The notes below the pieces were generated by a model. The model ran no database searches and was not told the DNA's origin. It saw nothing but the letters and a program-made list of their open reading frames with translations. From Clostridium transplantifaecale (GTDB taxonomy: Bacteria; Bacillota; Clostridia; Lachnospirales; Lachnospiraceae), in contig NZ_UYZY01000002.1 in NCBI RefSeq assembly GCF_900626075.1, forward strand, positions 806,001 to 870,000: a stretch of DNA of 64,000 nucleotides, given 5' to 3'. This document shows positions 26,458-34,499 of this stretch, piece by piece; position 1 is the first letter of the stretch, and the number at the start of each line of letters is the position of its first letter. Made by a program: the position numbers and the translations under genes.

Positions 26458-26514
26458 ACCGGGCCGGATTAGCCTGCTTTTGCAGACGATCCGGTCCGGT
26501 TTTTGAATTGTCGG
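26458..26514 (+). terminator. Strong plus-strand terminator with no gene in front of it
   Basis: ACCGGGCCGGAT...CTGC-TTTT-GCAG...ATCCGGTCCGGTTTTT forms a long GC-rich stem followed by five T. The nearest upstream gene on the same strand ends about 930 bases earlier, with a minus-strand gene in between, so this may end an unrecognised small RNA or block read-through into the next operon. Confidence 0.75.
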
Positions 26515-26690
26515 GAGCGTATTGACCTTTCTGAAATAATTTGTCAGGATGTTCGGAACATACCTGTAAAGAAACTGTAATAATATTTCAAAGACACTCG
26601 AAAAAATAAAAAACAAAAATATACAAACTGCACATAAAATATTATTTTATAAAGCGATTTAAGTCTTGTTATACTATAAAATTAACAAAA

Positions 26691-26775
26691 ATTGAAATAA
26701 ACTTACAAAAATAAATGAAACATATTGAAATAAAATTACAAATATGATATTATCCTAGTGTAATAAAACTACAAA
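26691..26775 (+). repeat. Three 19-bp iterons at exact 33-bp spacing (candidate operator)
   Basis: ATTGAAATAAACTTACAAA at 26691, ATTGAAATAAAATTACAAA at 26724 (one mismatch) and AGTGTAATAAAACTACAAA at 26757 (16 of 19 matching the second). Starts are exactly 33 bp apart, about three helical turns, so the copies lie on one face of the DNA. The middle copy contains the -35 of the promoter and the last covers the expected start site. Confidence 0.65.
26725..26753 (+). promoter_or_regulatory. Promoter of the polyol/sugar-acid operon
   Basis: TTGAAA (26725-26730), 17-base spacer, TATTAT (26748-26753). Expected start near 26760, about 55 bases before ATG 26815. It is embedded in the iterons. Confidence 0.7.
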
Positions 26776-26814
26776 AAATCCAATTAGGAAACAATCAAAA
26801 TAGGAGGGGTTAAA

Positions 26815-27852
26815 ATGAAAGCAGTAGTTCTTCATGGACCGAATGACTTTGCGACGGAAGAGATAGCAAAGCCGGCAATCGGAGATCACGAGATGCTCCT
26901 GAAGATGAAAAAGGCGGCTATCTGCGGAACCGACATGAGAATTTTCGCGGGCACGAAGACAAAGGGAATCAGGTATCCTTCTGTTGTCGGCCACGAGATG
27001 TGCGGAGATATCTGCGAGGTTGGAAAAGATGTGGAAGGCTTTAAAGTTGGAGACAGAGTTTCCATTGCCAACGTGATACCGTGCGGTTCCTGTCCGGCCT
27101 GTCTGGAAGGCAGGGAAAATGCCTGCATGAACAGAAAAGCAATAGGATACGAGTTTAATGGCGGCTTTGAAGAGTACGTGCTCCTTCCTGAGATTCTGAT
27201 GAAGAGCGGCAATGTGGTGAAATTACCCGAGGATGTTTCCTACACGGCGGGCGCCCTGATTGAACCGCTGGCCTGCTGTATCAGAGGGCTTAAGAATGCA
27301 GGGACAGGTTTTAACGACGTGGTCCTGATTGCAGGGGCCGGACCAATCGGCCTGATGCATATGCAGCTTTCCAAAATTGCGGGCGCCAGGATGGTAATTG
27401 TCAGCGAACCTAACGAGATGAGAAGAAAAGCGGCCCTGGATTTGGGAGCGGACCTGACGGTTGACCCGACGGCGGAAGATTTACATAAAATCGTCATGGA
27501 TGCCACAAACGGCATGGGAGCGGACGTCATCGTGATGGCAATCGGAGTTCCGGCACTGGTAAATTCGACGCTGAAACTCTGCAGGAAGGGCGGAACGGTC
27601 AATCTTTTTGCAGGATTTGCAGGCACGGGCGAGTGTACGATAGAGGTAAACACCATCCACTACAATGAAATCAATGTAAACGGCAGCACGGCGTACAAAC
27701 GTATCGATTACCTTGAGGCAGCCGATATGGTTATAAATAAGAAGATTAACCTTGACAGAATAGCGACGGATACATTTAAACTCGACGAGTTCAAAGAGGC
27801 ATTTGAATACTGTAAGAGCGGACAGGGACTGAAGGTCATGATAGAGCCTTAG
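26815..27852 (+). CDS. Zinc-dependent alcohol/polyol dehydrogenase (MDR family)
   Basis: 345 residues, medium-chain dehydrogenase. Catalytic zinc ligands: Cys in KKAAICGTDMRIFAG (about residue 38) and GHEMCGDICEVG (about 61-72). The structural zinc loop is complete: CGSCPACLEGRENAC (about 90-104). The NAD-binding motif GAGPIGLMHMQLSK is near 173. It resembles sorbitol, threonine and galactitol-phosphate dehydrogenases, which oxidise a secondary alcohol to a ketone. It is the first gene of the operon, directly behind the iteron promoter, and probably performs the first oxidation of the imported polyol or sugar acid before the kinase and aldolase act. Confidence 0.87.
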   Translation: MKAVVLHGPNDFATEEIAKPAIGDHEMLLKMKKAAICGTDMRIFAGTKTKGIRYPSVVGHEMCGDICEVGKDVEGFKVGDRVSIANVIPCGSCPACLEGRENACMNRKAIGYEFNGGFEEYVLLPEILMKSGNVVKLPEDVSYTAGALIEPLACCIRGLKNAGTGFNDVVLIAGAGPIGLMHMQLSKIAGARMVIVSEPNEMRRKAALDLGADLTVDPTAEDLHKIVMDATNGMGADVIVMAIGVPALVNSTLKLCRKGGTVNLFAGFAGTGECTIEVNTIHYNEINVNGSTAYKRIDYLEAADMVINKKINLDRIATDTFKLDEFKEAFEYCKSGQGLKVMIEP

Positions 27853-27978
27853 GAATTATTGGGCACACAGCAAACAGTAGCCATCGGGACGCGATAGGAA
27901 AATCGTAATAGAAAAATTATTATAGAAAAATCACAATAGCAAACAGCAAAATCAAACAAGATTCAGGAGGAAAAAGTT

Positions 27979-28821
27979 ATGGCAATGTTAGGAAAAGAAG
28001 TAAGAATGAGCAGATTAGTCAATCAGAAGAGCAACAAAATGATGGCAATCACAGTAGACCATGCCACATCCAGGGGAATTGCACCGATGACGGGAATCCA
28101 GGATGTCCAGTCCGCCATTGATAAAATCATTCTCGGCAGACCGGATGCAATGACAATGACAAAAGGAATCGCCGAGAGATGCATGTACCAGCACGCAGGT
28201 AAGGTTTCCATTCTGATGAAAATCTCCAATTACTCCCCGGTAGCTCCGACCAAGGATACGATTTTCGGAACCGTAGACGAGGCAATCCGCATGGGCGCAG
28301 ATGCTGTTTCCATGGGCTGCATGACACTGGGAGATTTCCAGGGCGAGCAGTTTGAGGCAATCGGCAGAATCGCCGAAGAGTGCATGAGAAAAGGAATGCC
28401 GTTAATCGGCCACGTTTATCCAAAAGGCGAGAGCGTACCGGCAGACAAGAGAGCGGCATGGGAAAATATCGCATACTGCGTAAGAAGCGCCTGTGAACTC
28501 GGAATGGATATTGTAAAGACTACCTATACAGGAGATCCGGACAGCATGGCAAAGGCAATTGCCTGTGTGCCTTCCAGCTTCAGGGTCGTAATCCAGGGCG
28601 GCGACGCATGCAAGACACTGGACGACTACCTTGTTATGACGAGAGAAGCAATGGACTGCGGCGTAGGCGGCGTTACGATGGGACGTTTCGTATGGGACTA
28701 TAAAGATGTGACAGCCCTCGTTATCGCACTGAGATATATGATTCATAACGGCTACAGCGTAAAAGAAGCAAAAGAGCTGCTTGCACAGCTTGAGAACGAC
28801 AAAAATTACGGAGATTTCTAA
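27979..28821 (+). CDS. DhnA-type class I aldolase (DeoC/LacD/LsrF-like)
   Basis: 280 residues folding as a TIM barrel. The start region AITVDHATSRGIAP matches the phosphate-end strand of this family, and DIVKTTYTGD carries the Schiff-base lysine, Lys180 by my count. MTKGIAERC and the late GGVTMGRFVWDY phosphate-binding glycine loop also fit. Relatives are archaeal-type fructose-1,6-bisphosphate aldolase, 2-amino-3,7-dideoxyheptulosonate synthase and LsrF. With a ketone-forming dehydrogenase before it and an FGGY kinase after it, it most likely cleaves a phosphorylated ketose or keto-acid. CAGGAGGA lies before ATG 27979. Cleavage products are unknown. Confidence 0.82.
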   Translation: MAMLGKEVRMSRLVNQKSNKMMAITVDHATSRGIAPMTGIQDVQSAIDKIILGRPDAMTMTKGIAERCMYQHAGKVSILMKISNYSPVAPTKDTIFGTVDEAIRMGADAVSMGCMTLGDFQGEQFEAIGRIAEECMRKGMPLIGHVYPKGESVPADKRAAWENIAYCVRSACELGMDIVKTTYTGDPDSMAKAIACVPSSFRVVIQGGDACKTLDDYLVMTREAMDCGVGGVTMGRFVWDYKDVTALVIALRYMIHNGYSVKEAKELLAQLENDKNYGDF

Positions 28822-28881
28822 ATTTCCGGCCTTAATAACAACGAAAAGCACGCTTTGCGAACTTTTCAGTGCCATTTAACG

Positions 28882-28909
28882 ATAACCTGCATGATTCACG
28901 GGCAGGTTA
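28882..28909 (+). other. Intercistronic hairpin before the kinase gene
   Basis: ATAACCTGC and GCAGGTTAC form an 8-bp stem around about ten bases. There is no T-run, so mRNA processing is more likely than termination. Confidence 0.4.
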
Positions 28910-28940
28910 CGGCCTACAATAAAAGCAGAGGTTAATGTAT

Positions 28941-30479
28941 ATGGAGGGGAAATACTTATTGGGCGTTGACGTCGGCACCACCAGCGTAAAGGTGGCGGTG
29001 ATCGACGAAAACGCCGGGGTACTGGGAATCAGTAAAAGTTCATACCGCCTGATTACACCGAATCCGGACTTTCAGCAGATCGATACGGAAGACATGTGGA
29101 ACGCTTTTCTGAAATGCGTGGTACTGGTATCCGAGGGCAAGGGACTTGATTTGTCACAGATTGCGGGAATCGGAATTTCAAGCCTCTGCCCCGGCCTCGC
29201 TGCATTCGGAGAAGACGGAAAAGTGCTGGTGGATCCGATTCTGTATTCCGACAGAAGGAGCACCAAAGAGGCAGAGATGATTCTTGAAGCAGTAGGCAGT
29301 GAAAAGCTGTTTGAGATAACGGCAAATACTGCGATGGCGGGAGCTACATCGGGGACATCCATGCTGTGGATCAAGGGAAATCTGCCGGAGGAATATGCAA
29401 AAACAAAATACTTCGGCCATGTCAACACACTGATGGCCCACCGTATGACGGGACGCTTTGCCATTGACTATTCCAATGCTTCCTACAGTAACTTTTTCGA
29501 GACGACGGGCGGATTTAAGTGGTCCTCCTATATCTGCGGCAAGGTGGGAATCGATATTGAAAAGCTGCCTCCGATTCTTCATTCAACGGATGTGGTGGGA
29601 ACGCTTATCAACCGCGATTTAATCGGACTCGGCCTTCGGGAGGGAATACCGGTCGTGATTGGCGGCGGGGATACGGCGTGCGCATCCCTGGCGGTGGGCG
29701 TGACCGGAGCGGGCGACGTCTGTGAGTCGGTGGGTACCACTAATGTCCTTACCATCTGTGTGGATCAGCCTAAATTTGACCATGGTTTTATCAACCGGTG
29801 CCACGTGGTGGACGGCACCTGGATTTACCAGGGGGCAATGTCGCATACAGGTTCCGCGTACCAATGGTTCAAGGATGAATTCTGCCGGGATCTTCAGGAT
29901 GAGTCGGAACTGACCCACCAGGATGTATTTCTCAGGATGAACGAGGAGGCGGCTAAATCAAAACCGGGCTGCGGCGGCCTTGTGTTCCTGCCCTACATGC
30001 TGGGGGAGAGGAGCCCTATCTGGGATCCGTATGCCAGAGGCGTCTTTTTCGGCATCTCCCTTCAGACTACGCGCAGTGACTTCAACCGTGCAATTATGGA
30101 AGGCTGCGGATATGGGCTGCGCCAACTGGCCGAGATAGCCGGCCGGGTGACGGGGAAACGCATCGGTGAATTCGTATCCATCGGCGGCGGAGCCAAAAGC
30201 GAGGTCTGGGCGCAGATTAAGGCGGACATCATGGGGGTAAACATAAAAGTCCTGGATTTAAATGATATGGCGCCAATCGGAGCCGCTCTTCTGGGCGGCG
30301 TCGGAGCCGGTGTCTTTAAGGATGTCTATGAGGCGTCGGAGAAAGTGGAGAAAAAAGTCTGCCGGGTGGTTACGGCCTCCCATGAGAACGATGAAGCTTA
30401 TGAGAGAGGATACCGCGTATACACGGAATTATATCCGAAAATTAAAGATCTTTACCGGGTGACCAGCAATTTATACTGA
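28941..30479 (+). CDS. FGGY-family carbohydrate kinase (xylulokinase-like)
   Basis: 512 residues from ATG 28941, nine bases after AGAGG; an ATG at 28935 is too close to that site. The N-terminal phosphate-binding motif is LLGVDVGTTSVKVAV (residues 6-20). A second half contains the GGGDTACASLAVG adenosine-side motif near 236 and PYMLGERSPIWDPYARG near 350, followed by SIGGGAKSEVWAQIKADI near 415. These are typical of xylulose and related sugar kinases. It should phosphorylate the ketose or keto-acid made by the zinc dehydrogenase so that the aldolase can cleave it. It is only distantly like the other FGGY kinase at 7851-9302. Confidence 0.87.
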   Translation: MEGKYLLGVDVGTTSVKVAVIDENAGVLGISKSSYRLITPNPDFQQIDTEDMWNAFLKCVVLVSEGKGLDLSQIAGIGISSLCPGLAAFGEDGKVLVDPILYSDRRSTKEAEMILEAVGSEKLFEITANTAMAGATSGTSMLWIKGNLPEEYAKTKYFGHVNTLMAHRMTGRFAIDYSNASYSNFFETTGGFKWSSYICGKVGIDIEKLPPILHSTDVVGTLINRDLIGLGLREGIPVVIGGGDTACASLAVGVTGAGDVCESVGTTNVLTICVDQPKFDHGFINRCHVVDGTWIYQGAMSHTGSAYQWFKDEFCRDLQDESELTHQDVFLRMNEEAAKSKPGCGGLVFLPYMLGERSPIWDPYARGVFFGISLQTTRSDFNRAIMEGCGYGLRQLAEIAGRVTGKRIGEFVSIGGGAKSEVWAQIKADIMGVNIKVLDLNDMAPIGAALLGGVGAGVFKDVYEASEKVEKKVCRVVTASHENDEAYERGYRVYTELYPKIKDLYRVTSNLY

Positions 30480-30559
30480 CCGCCCGCACAATCCCGGGTT
30501 GTGCAGAGCAAAATGGCGTTTGTAACACCAGAAAGAAATAGAATGAGGAGGAGTTCATT

Positions 30560-31615
30560 ATGAGCAAAAAAATTTTAGCAATGGTTTTAGCTGCGGCTAT
30601 GGCATGTATGGGGCTGACAGGATGTCAGAGTAAGGGGGCAACATCGGCGCCGACCGGGGAGAGCAAAGCAGAGGCATCCGCAGAGGCAACCAAGATTACA
30701 ATCTGTGTACCGGATCCGGAGGCTTCTTATATTTATCAGGCGGCACAGGAATTTGCAAAACGTGCGGAAGAGTATTCGGGCGGCACACTTACATTTACAA
30801 TTTCAGGAAACGGTTCCCTTTACGGCGGCGACACGGCGGCAGGAATCAAGCAGCTTTCTGCAGGCTCTCTTGATATGGTTATTCTGGCAACTTCCGTATA
30901 CGCAAGCTTTAACCCGGGATTCAACGTAATTTCAGTACCTTATATGTTCGACGATCAGACACAGCTTCTCGACTATTTAAACAGCGACACAGGAAAAAGG
31001 CTGATGAACAGTGTTTCAGAAATGGGAATCACCACGGTGGGAAGCTGGACCAGATCCTTTAGGAAAGTAACCAATTCCAAACACCCGGTCAACACGCCGG
31101 ACGATGTAAAAGGACTCGTGCTCCGCGTTCCGAACAACTCCCTCTATGTGGAATTCTTCAAGGCATGCGGCGCAACCTGCACGCCGATGAACTTCAGCGA
31201 GGTTTATAATGCCCTTCAGCTTAAGACTCTGGACGGCCAGGAAAACCCGATTGATGTGCCGTATTCCAATAAATTCTACGAAGTGCAGAAATATATCTCC
31301 CAGACCGATCACATGGCGGACGCATGGCTGGTTGGCTTCAACATGGCAAAGTTTGACAAACTGACGGAGGAGCAGAAAAACGCCATTACAAAGGCAGGAG
31401 AAGAAGTACAGCAGTGGAATGTGGATTTTATGGCAAAAGAAGACGAGACAGCGCTTAAGACACTGCTTGACAACGGCATGGAATATAATGAGGTTTCCTC
31501 TGAAAACCGCCAGTTATTTATCGACATTTCTAAGAGCTGCTATCCGGTATTCAAGGAACTGATTGAAGATGATGCATTATTTAACGCAACTGCCGAGTTC
31601 TGCGGAAAACAGTAA
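30560..31615 (+). CDS. dctP: TRAP transporter substrate-binding lipoprotein DctP
   Basis: 351 residues. The lipoprotein signal ends in LTGC with cysteine 22, followed by a Ser/Ala/Glu linker (to about 47) and the DctP domain. Family features: GSLYGGDTAAGIKQLSAG (about 91-108), ISVPYMFDDQTQLLDY, and KGLVLRVPNNSLYVEFFKAC, whose arginine normally contacts the ligand's carboxylate. NALQLKTLDGQENPIDV is the usual late signature. A carboxylate ligand, that is a sugar acid or other hydroxy acid, is therefore likely. GAGGAGGAG precedes ATG 30560. Confidence 0.93.
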   Translation: MSKKILAMVLAAAMACMGLTGCQSKGATSAPTGESKAEASAEATKITICVPDPEASYIYQAAQEFAKRAEEYSGGTLTFTISGNGSLYGGDTAAGIKQLSAGSLDMVILATSVYASFNPGFNVISVPYMFDDQTQLLDYLNSDTGKRLMNSVSEMGITTVGSWTRSFRKVTNSKHPVNTPDDVKGLVLRVPNNSLYVEFFKACGATCTPMNFSEVYNALQLKTLDGQENPIDVPYSNKFYEVQKYISQTDHMADAWLVGFNMAKFDKLTEEQKNAITKAGEEVQQWNVDFMAKEDETALKTLLDNGMEYNEVSSENRQLFIDISKSCYPVFKELIEDDALFNATAEFCGKQ

Positions 31616-31633
31616 GGCAGAAGGAAGTTACGT

Positions 31634-31665
31634 CCCATGGCCCGCAAAACATGCGGGGCTGTGGG
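31634..31665 (+). other. Intercistronic hairpin between dctP and dctQ
   Basis: CCCATGGCCCGC and GCGGGGCTGTGGG pair around AAAACAT with no T-run behind. It parallels the hairpin between tctC and tctB and probably keeps the binding-protein message more stable than the permease part. Confidence 0.6.
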
Positions 31666-31711
31666 GGTAACGCACGGAAAGGGCTGCGTACCATAACGGA
31701 GGGATTACATA

Positions 31712-32239
31712 ATGGAACGGAAAAAATCACCGCTTTATAAGTTTTTTGACTGCGTTGACTTTTTGGAGAATGTTATTGTTGGGGTTGCACTCATTGGCAT
31801 GTTTTTTACAATCATGGCACAGATTATAGGGCGTTTGGTGGCACATCCGTTCCCATGGACAGAAGAAACCACGCGTTACCTGTTTATCTGGATGATGTTT
31901 ATCGCCCTGGCGTCCGGCTTCAATAAAGCAGAGTCGTCGCGAGTTGTTTTATTCTTAAATATGGGCCCGAAATGGCTTAAAAAGTTCAGTGAGCTTTTAT
32001 ATGCGGTCATTGTAATCGGATTCTTTGGTTTCATGATCATTTACGGATGGGAACTGGTAATGCAGCAGAAGATGTTGAATGAGATGGGAACGGCCCTGCG
32101 CATACCAATGACAATTGTAGGCTTCTGCGTCCCGCTTTCCGGCGTACTGGGAATTGCCGGAACGGTTCAGAGTTTCCTGGAATACAGGGGTAATGTATCA
32201 ATTCCCGAGAAAGTGAAAGAAGGGGGTGGCCAGGCATGA
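31712..32239 (+). CDS. dctQ: TRAP transporter small permease DctQ
   Basis: 175 residues with four membrane helices. The family pattern RLVAHPFPWTEETTRYLFIW lies between helices one and two (about 43-62), and RIPMTIVGFCVPLSGVLGI marks helix four. It is the small membrane subunit of the sodium-driven TRAP importer and partners the large subunit, whose start codon overlaps its stop (ATGA at 32236-32239). GGAGGGA precedes ATG 31712. Confidence 0.9.
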   Translation: MERKKSPLYKFFDCVDFLENVIVGVALIGMFFTIMAQIIGRLVAHPFPWTEETTRYLFIWMMFIALASGFNKAESSRVVLFLNMGPKWLKKFSELLYAVIVIGFFGFMIIYGWELVMQQKMLNEMGTALRIPMTIVGFCVPLSGVLGIAGTVQSFLEYRGNVSIPEKVKEGGGQA

Positions 32240-33516
32240 GTTTAGTGCTTCTTGTACTCTTTATGGTGCTGATGTTTCTGGGAGTGCCGATTGCAGTCTC
32301 CCTGGGCGCGGCTTCCGTTATCACAATTATTACAATGTCGGAACTGCCCCTGAGCATGGCGGTGCAGTCCATGTTTACGTCGATGAACAGCTTTATCATG
32401 GTCGCTGTTCCGCTGTTTATCCTTTGCGGCTCCCTGATGGACGAGGGAGGCGTTGCAGACAGGATTTATGAGCTGGCGGATGCCGGAGTGGGCTGGATTT
32501 ACGGCGGCCTCGGCCATGTTTCGGTAGTGGTTAACATGCTCTTTGCCGGAATGTCGGGCTCTTCCGTTGCGGCGATTGCTTCCATTGGTAAAATGAGCAT
32601 TAACGCCCTCTCAAAGAAGGGATACCCAAAGGACTATGCGACGGCGATCAACCTGTCCGGCTCCATGCTGGCCTCCGTTATTCCGCCCAGTATCCTGATG
32701 ATTGTCGCGGCATCCACTGCTAATGTATCAATCGGCCAGGCGTTGATTGCAGGCCTGATCCCGGGTATTATTATCGGACTCGTCTTCATGGTATACAACT
32801 TTATCTACTGTAAGAAACATGGCATCGGAGACCGCTCCAAATTTGAGCTGAAACGGTTGGGAAGGGCATTTCTCACGGCCATACCGGCTCTGCTCACCCC
32901 GGTTATCCTGCTGGGCGGCGTGTTCACCGGATTCTACACACCGACCGAGGGAGCGGCCATCGGCGTGGGCTATACAATCCTTGTCTCCATTTATGTTTAC
33001 AAAGATCTGAAGTGGAGCGATATACCTAGAATTATCTGTAAAAATGCAAGAACTACAGGTACCATCCTGTTTGTGGCGATTACAGCCAAACCGGCCTCCC
33101 TGATATTTGAGATGGACGGACTTCCCAGCCGTGTGGCAAATATGATTATCGGAGTTTCCGACAACCGTATCATCATTATGTTTATCCTGTATGCATTCCT
33201 GATTCTCGTGGGAATGTTCATGGATGCCACAGCCGCTATCTACATCCTGGTTCCGATTCTTTTACCGGCCGTAATTTCCGTAGGCGTATCACCGCTGTTC
33301 TTCGTGGTGTTCCTTGTCATTACCCTGTCCTTCGGACTGATTACGCCTCCGGTTGGAGTGTGTCTGTACGCGGCCCAAAATGTCACAGGACTGACGCTTG
33401 AGAAGATTATAAAGGCGTCGATTCCATGGATTATTCTGATTGCGGTGGCGCTGTGTATTTTCATTCTGGTTCCGGGAATCATTACCGGGCCGGTTGGACT
33501 TCTGTTTGGGTCATAA
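32236..33516 (+). CDS. dctM: TRAP transporter large permease DctM
   Basis: 426 residues with about 12 hydrophobic segments. Signatures of the DctM family are present: LGVPIAVSLGAASVITI at the start, VAVPLFILCGSLMDEGGVADR (about 56-76), AGMSGSSVAAIASIGKM (about 97-113) and the later VFTGFYTPTEGAAIGVGYT. It forms the sodium-coupled translocation path for the DctP ligand. It ends only six bases before composite inverted repeat copy II and has no ordinary terminator. Confidence 0.93.
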   Translation: MSLVLLVLFMVLMFLGVPIAVSLGAASVITIITMSELPLSMAVQSMFTSMNSFIMVAVPLFILCGSLMDEGGVADRIYELADAGVGWIYGGLGHVSVVVNMLFAGMSGSSVAAIASIGKMSINALSKKGYPKDYATAINLSGSMLASVIPPSILMIVAASTANVSIGQALIAGLIPGIIIGLVFMVYNFIYCKKHGIGDRSKFELKRLGRAFLTAIPALLTPVILLGGVFTGFYTPTEGAAIGVGYTILVSIYVYKDLKWSDIPRIICKNARTTGTILFVAITAKPASLIFEMDGLPSRVANMIIGVSDNRIIIMFILYAFLILVGMFMDATAAIYILVPILLPAVISVGVSPLFFVVFLVITLSFGLITPPVGVCLYAAQNVTGLTLEKIIKASIPWIILIAVALCIFILVPGIITGPVGLLFGS

Positions 33517-33586
33517 GGATTTAGTTTAGTTGAGATGCGAGGACGCCTCTGTAAGACGGCGGACGGGGGAGTGGGAGGGTGTTTAT

Positions 33587-33790
33587 GAGTCTTCAGTCCC
33601 GGTTTGTAGGTTGTTGTGAGGGGGAATCCAGGAGAAAAAATTCCTACGGGGACTCGCTTCCGCTTGTGGAATGCGCAACGGATGCTAGCTTCGTGTAAGA
33701 CCTCAGCAAGCACCGGCGGATTCCAAGGTCTCCCTTCGGAAAGTTTTCTCCTTCCTTCCCCGGGCAGGTTGTCGGCGGGACTGAAGACTC
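33587..33790 (+). repeat. Palindromic element unit 3 (left arm, copy II)
   Basis: GAGTCTTCAGTCCCG at 33587-33601 and CGGGACTGAAGACTC at 33776-33790 are perfect 15-bp terminal inverted repeats. The interior GGGGAATCC...GAGAAAAAATTCC and GGAAAGTTTTCTCC...TTCCCC segments mirror each other. Confidence 0.85.
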
Positions 33791-34104
33791 AGGGAAGGGT
33801 GTTGCCCCGTCCGCCGGCTTCAGGGTCTGATTGTCTCTTTCGTCAAGTACGGTGGTGGTATTGTCGCGGCCACGATATAGTCGTGATTCTTTTACATTCT
33901 GATGATATCCTGGGTTGCATTAAAAGAGTATCAGAATAAACACTCTAAGATTATAAGCTTACACAGTCTCATAGTGAACAGGATATAGTTTTTAAGCATC
34001 CTTAGGCATCCTGAGAAACGTAGTGGCAGCGACAAGCGCCTCCCCTCTTGAAGAAATAGGACAGATCAGCCGCCGCAGGCCGGGGGCCGGACGCTATCTT
34101 GGCT

Positions 34105-34311
34105 GAGTCTTTCGTCCCGGCCATAACCTTCCTGTGGGGAAGAAGGGAGAAAAAGATTCCGGAGGGAACCTGGGAGTTCATCGGCACTTACCGAGGTATT
34201 TTCGAGGTTAGTGACCGTTATGTACTCCAACGAGCGAAAGCGTTTCCCGCAGGAACTTTTTCTGCCCGGATTCCCCACCCGCGACAATCTGATGCCCGGG
34301 ACGAAAGACTC
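34105..34311 (-). repeat. Palindromic element unit 4, with paired compensatory changes
   Basis: The ends read GAGTCTTTCGTCCCG (34105-34119) and CGGGACGAAAGACTC (34297-34311). Relative to the other units both ends changed together (CA to TC on one side, TG to GA on the other), so the 15-bp complementarity is still perfect. Confidence 0.85.
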
Positions 34312-34430
34312 ATCGATCCCCTTCATCACTCCGGTCCCCGGCCTGACGGCGGCGTCCTCATTTCTCAACCAAATCCCTATTTAAATGCGGAACTGTTACG
34401 ATCTAACCATATATGCATAAAATTATCTAA

Positions 34431-34459
34431 TTGACATTGGGAGTGAACAATAACATAAT
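34431..34459 (+). promoter_or_regulatory. Sigma-A promoter of the hydroxyacid dehydrogenase gene
   Basis: TTGACA (34431-34436), 17-base spacer, CATAAT (34454-34459), about 35 bases before the ATG at 34500. It gives this gene its own promoter after the inverted repeat. Confidence 0.8.
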
Positions 34460-34499
34460 TCAGACAGGAACAATAAATATCAAATCAGGAGGCTGAGAC

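Larger units (their letters stand above)
33522..34370. repeat. Composite inverted repeat, copy II
   Basis: Same structure as 5203-6078: a left arm about 33522-33895, a central spacer, and a right arm about 34015-34365 in opposite orientation. The shared central flanks include GTAGTGGCAGCGACA at about 34020, mirrored by TGTCGCGGCCAC near 33864. It fills most of the 983-base gap between dctM and the next gene. The antisense open frame across the left arm resembles one in copy I only because the DNA repeats. Confidence 0.85.
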
